Assembly (NCBI GenBank): GCA_945903675.1
Contig: CAMDOP010000031.1
Coordinates: forward strand, 1 to 17,633
DNA: 17,633 bases
Direction of reading: 5' to 3'
DNA from: Crenothrix polyspora
Lineage (GTDB): Bacteria; Pseudomonadota; Gammaproteobacteria; Methylococcales; Methylomonadaceae
The position numbers were made by a program, and so were the translations under genes. The notes under the pieces were generated by a model, which worked only from the letters and a program-made list of their open reading frames with translations, was not told the origin of the DNA and did not search any database. This document shows, one piece after another, positions 15,701-17,633 of the stretch; the first letter of the stretch is position 1, and each line of letters starts with the position of its first letter.

Positions 15701-16179
15701 TTAAGAAAAGCAGAAAAATCACCTTGCGCTAACAAGATTGAGCGGGTGAAGCTACGAAAACTCATGCCAGTAATGTCGGCCACTTGAGTGCAGACCTGTT
15801 GTGGCGTCTGGGCTAATACTTGGCCATCTGAGAGACGAGATAAACTCATTTCAATGGGCAACAAAGCCTGATTAGCATCATCTATTGCACGCTGTGCAGA
15901 CCAACTTGACCGATATTTTTCTCCATCTATGGAAAACTCAATGCTTGCAAAACAGTCAGTGGTCTGCTGAGTCATAACATGATCGGCAGGGCGATTAAAG
16001 CGAAAGGTCTCGCCATATAAGCCCAAGGTAATGACATCTAAGATACTTGATTTTCCAGAGCCATTTGGCCCTGTAATGGCAAAAACACCGGTATCGGTAA
16101 AAGGAGCTAGCTCAAAATCGACGCTATGCTCACCTTCTAGTGAATTGATGTTTTTGAAATGAATGTTTAGTATCTTCAT
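12736..16179 (-). CDS. sbcC: Exonuclease SbcCD, SbcC ATPase subunit
   Basis: SbcC is the SMC/Rad50-like ATPase that works with the SbcD (Mre11-like) nuclease to cut DNA hairpins and process breaks. The 1147 residues fit. The N-terminal lobe has Walker A GPNGSGKSS (37-45), TTDCFASIEF (73-82) and the Q-loop LLAQGDFSAFL (149-159, Q152). Long Gln/Leu-rich coiled coils (about 185-1000) flank a zinc hook with C572-x-x-C575 in DGKPCALCG. The C-terminal lobe carries the ABC signature LSGGESFIVSLALALGL (1054-1070), Walker B LFLDEGFGNLD (1083-1093) and ISHVE (1118-1122). All key residues are present. sbcD, usually directly upstream and coupled, is not there; an Hsp70-family gene ends 117 bp upstream. 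The Shine-Dalgarno is poor. Confidence 0.96.
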   Translation of the reverse strand: MKILNIHFKNINSLEGEHSVDFELAPFTDTGVFAITGPNGSGKSSILDVITLGLYGETFRFNRPADHVMTQQTTDCFASIEFSIDGEKYRSSWSAQRAIDDANQALLPIEMSLSRLSDGQVLAQTPQQVCTQVADITGMSFRSFTRSILLAQGDFSAFLNALDNERMDILERIIGTDIYTDYKKELFDNAEKAQNTIDRLKQELDSIHFMDAGKQEACAQDLHDFNEQLVELREDQQHTKQQYEQLTAITALQTTIIDQENELKTAPSQLTELQLNLTKINAGQDALVFKDDINAIAEKERLIQQGQTSLTDFLIELSQLKAQLNSEQSAPEEITRRSFSEQQQTLDKVKGQLSQTDLTIQTETKQWQSLSEQYGDKQATLAQLGQWLQEHTLDESLLTDFPELGVLKKCRTELLETSKKQTSFGKHSKKALTAFKNNTTALAVERQKQAELHQKIPLEEQELVDLAEGHSTDDLDALRLEQQERVNELQQLLQLAKKHKQLTDGRGLFSLFKAREQPDFDIEVLTIGLERLRLEMLREVNIKKVLEDAIANEGLLKKMAPSRVHLVDGKPCALCGALQHPYAKFPPTPSNSKQALIDQKAKVRALTEKISTNNSHINIAQKQLERNSSRTSQRQQIRAQWLNLCNRLNVASPDLDITKLALMQALIQTESNELTNTAHFIKRYRNKQADIKKAKTQLTDCTTTIEQLQLSIEQLSSNNEGLTQEQLDLATALSTYQEQERQLADQVLTQLTRLGEKMPNHGQEDSLFDKLNTRRQDYHGYAFRHKSLIEELASLETQQTACQAEVLRCNELALIYTEQLQKEELISLHLALIEKQKLIADKEQALAILAQEIADLQRNLQGKLPATSFTSVQEISDILGLIANRADLEHTKAALEQHIKDLNASLAEHQNQLAMELANIDSSLNLVDLKAQLKSINEKIEIAEMEVLHLQKQLEDQQQLQQHYESLSLQWQQQVAISKPYFAEIALFATENNGMAFRRRVQQRIADQLLLQTNALLEKISGRYYLRKGHSEQGLALEIEDTYHANARRLPKSLSGGESFIVSLALALGLSELANNGRSVESLFLDEGFGNLDAESLYTVISTLESLQTHGKTVGVISHVEAVQKRIKAQLQVVKKANGMGELRKAS

Positions 16180-16296
16180 AAGCTAGGGTCTTGCACAGCG
16201 TTAAGTCAGTCTTTAGTCTTGACATCATACACGACCGGACTGATTGAGAAAATAGCTATACCAAACAAGGGCAATACTTGCAGAAGAGTTACTATA

Positions 16297-17633
16297 TTAA
16301 CCTTTAGACAAATCAATAAGCTTTAAGCCTGGTGGTAGGGATTCACCAAAAATTAACTGCTCTTCTTTTTCATCAAGCTGCTTAATCTGCTCAAGCATCT
16401 CTATCCACGAGGCGGGGGCTTTGCTAAGCTTGAGTTTAGCGATGATGTCTTGACGTAGTACATCATCAATATCGCGTGCTCTATCGCCACTTAGACGAGC
16501 AATGAGCGTAGCCGCGAAGCCTGCTTGCGGTATTTTTTTCCAATCAACAGACAGCGTTTGCCTTAACCAGCCTGCGACTTTGTCAGCGGGAATGACATTA
16601 TGGTTGCTACCATGAAAAGGCTGCCGGGCTCCTATGCGACCAACCGCCCACCAAGTTTGACTAGGTTCGCCGGTTTTTTGTAAACGCTTTAATAACCATT
16701 CGCCCAGTTGTATCTTTTTATCGACTGGCAAGCGCTCTAAAACGGCGGCAAGACGCACCATATCATCATACCCGCGATTTTTAATGAGCTTGGCAACATT
16801 GGCTTGCCTAGCAGCAGCAGGGTTGATGAATTTAGCAATATCGGTAAATATTTGCTCTTGTTGTGTGGCTGTTAAGCCACCAGCAATACGTCGCCAGAGC
16901 GTCCACCATTCGGTCCAATTTTGGGTGTCATTAACAAACTGTATGTTTTGATTATAGGTTTTCCAAAGTTGCTCTACACGCCAGTCATCCAAGGGATAGC
17001 CAAAGCCCGGGCGTAAACAAAAGCCTGCTAGACTTAACCAGACACGTTCGTGGCTTTCTGAGCGCCTACGATATTTTGAGCCTTCTAATAAGCTGGCAAA
17101 TAGTCCTCTTAGTAAGGGTGTATCCCATTCTGTGCGAGCGCAGCCTAGTTGTTTTTCTAAGTCAGCCCTAAGATTTTTGACAGATTTTGGATCTATGTCT
17201 TTGGATTTCGAGCCGAAAACACTGTTTATCTTGGTAACGGCCGCATCAAATTGGAGGGGTAAGTGGGTGTCTTGAGATAAACGTACGCGGCCTTGCTTAC
17301 GAATTTGAAACTCTACGTCCCAGCGTTGTTCGTTATTATTAATCGCAACGCACTGTATTTTAAGGGTGCCTACTTCGGTTTGCGTGACGGCTAGTTGCAC
17401 TATCACTTCAGTCTCTTGTGAGTCGCTATCGCCTTCAAGCGCTACCGCTAATGGCGGTAAGGAATGAAATAAATCACTGATATTAGTAATATCGCCAGCT
17501 CTAAAGACTGCATCGCTACTGATTGAGGCAAGATGAAAGCGGACAGGGATGCCTAAGCGCAAGGCAAAATGCCGATCTTTTAAGATGACTTCTTCGCCTT
17601 CTTCACTGCCTTTGGGCAAAATACAAATACCTT
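16297..17633 (-). CDS. Hsp70-family protein, C-terminal part (DUF3731 type), partial
   Basis: The gene enters from the right edge of the window, so only about the last 445 residues are visible. The frame is open to the edge (GICILPKGSEEGEEVILKDR), so a TTG at 17619 is internal, not a start. The visible part begins within the substrate-binding-like beta region (LRLGIPVRFHLAS) that follows an Hsp70 ATPase domain. It then contains a large helical domain typical of DUF3731-containing Hsp70 relatives: RVWLSLAGFCLRPGFGYPLD, WTEWWTLWRRIAGGL, QTWWAVGRIGARQPFHGS. Such proteins are around twice this length and their clients are unknown. The ATPase motifs lie outside the window. It ends 117 bp before sbcC on the same strand; co-transcription is possible. 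Confidence 0.8.
   Translation of the reverse strand, partial: GICILPKGSEEGEEVILKDRHFALRLGIPVRFHLASISSDAVFRAGDITNISDLFHSLPPLAVALEGDSDSQETEVIVQLAVTQTEVGTLKIQCVAINNNEQRWDVEFQIRKQGRVRLSQDTHLPLQFDAAVTKINSVFGSKSKDIDPKSVKNLRADLEKQLGCARTEWDTPLLRGLFASLLEGSKYRRRSESHERVWLSLAGFCLRPGFGYPLDDWRVEQLWKTYNQNIQFVNDTQNWTEWWTLWRRIAGGLTATQQEQIFTDIAKFINPAAARQANVAKLIKNRGYDDMVRLAAVLERLPVDKKIQLGEWLLKRLQKTGEPSQTWWAVGRIGARQPFHGSNHNVIPADKVAGWLRQTLSVDWKKIPQAGFAATLIARLSGDRARDIDDVLRQDIIAKLKLSKAPASWIEMLEQIKQLDEKEEQLIFGESLPPGLKLIDLSKG

Noticed and set aside
17606..17619. TTG at 17619 as the true start of the Hsp70-family gene
   Set aside because: The frame stays open to the window edge with plausible family sequence, and the visible part lacks the ATPase domain, so the gene is cut by the edge.

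Overview
The window reads as chromosomal DNA of a gammaproteobacterium, moderately AT-rich by eye. Core genes (purE, purK, tex, sbcC) sit next to an exosortase-associated TIGR04073-type gene, a fibronectin-III-like gene and a DUF3731-type Hsp70 relative. That mix, plus many short palindromic repeats, suggests a methanotroph of the order Methylococcales (Methylobacter/Crenothrix-like). This assignment is inference from gene content, not a marker-gene placement.

Layout. Positions 1-157 hold hairpins but no gene. Everything from 158 to about 7517 is on the minus strand: a SnoaL/NTF2-like protein, then purK and purE (overlapping by 4 bp, purE first in transcription), then a response regulator, a large membrane-bound hybrid histidine kinase, and a possible small ORF. 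In transcription order the kinase precedes the regulator, so the two probably form a phosphorelay. Tex (7926-10214) is on the plus strand. The next roughly 1.08 kb (10215-11298) has no gene and carries three unrelated repeats in a row: a 115-bp-period block of hairpins, a cloverleaf-like palindromic element, and 17 tandem copies of a 20-bp unit. Between and after these I see nothing recognisable (10491-10603, 10707-10870, 11211-11298). Two plus-strand genes follow: a fibronectin-III-like protein of unknown role and a TIGR04073-type secreted protein. They converge on minus-strand sbcC (12736-16179), and the intervening gap contains a perfect 32-bp-arm palindrome. The window ends inside the C-terminal part of an Hsp70-family gene on the minus strand.

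How the parts relate. PurE and PurK carry out consecutive steps of purine synthesis. The kinase (PAS, GAF-like, HisKA, HATPase, degenerate receiver, receiver, Hpt) can pass phosphate to the partner regulator, which has one intact and one degenerate receiver. The most unusual content is non-coding. One MITE-like element family occurs twice (7650-7843 with a probable target duplication, and 11920-12063 truncated). A cloverleaf-like family occurs twice (3741-3835 and 10604-10706). A REP-like palindrome occurs as a half copy near purE and as a full head-to-head pair beside sbcC. No transposase, integrase, CRISPR array, tRNA or rRNA was recognised, and I did not identify a new defence or signalling system.
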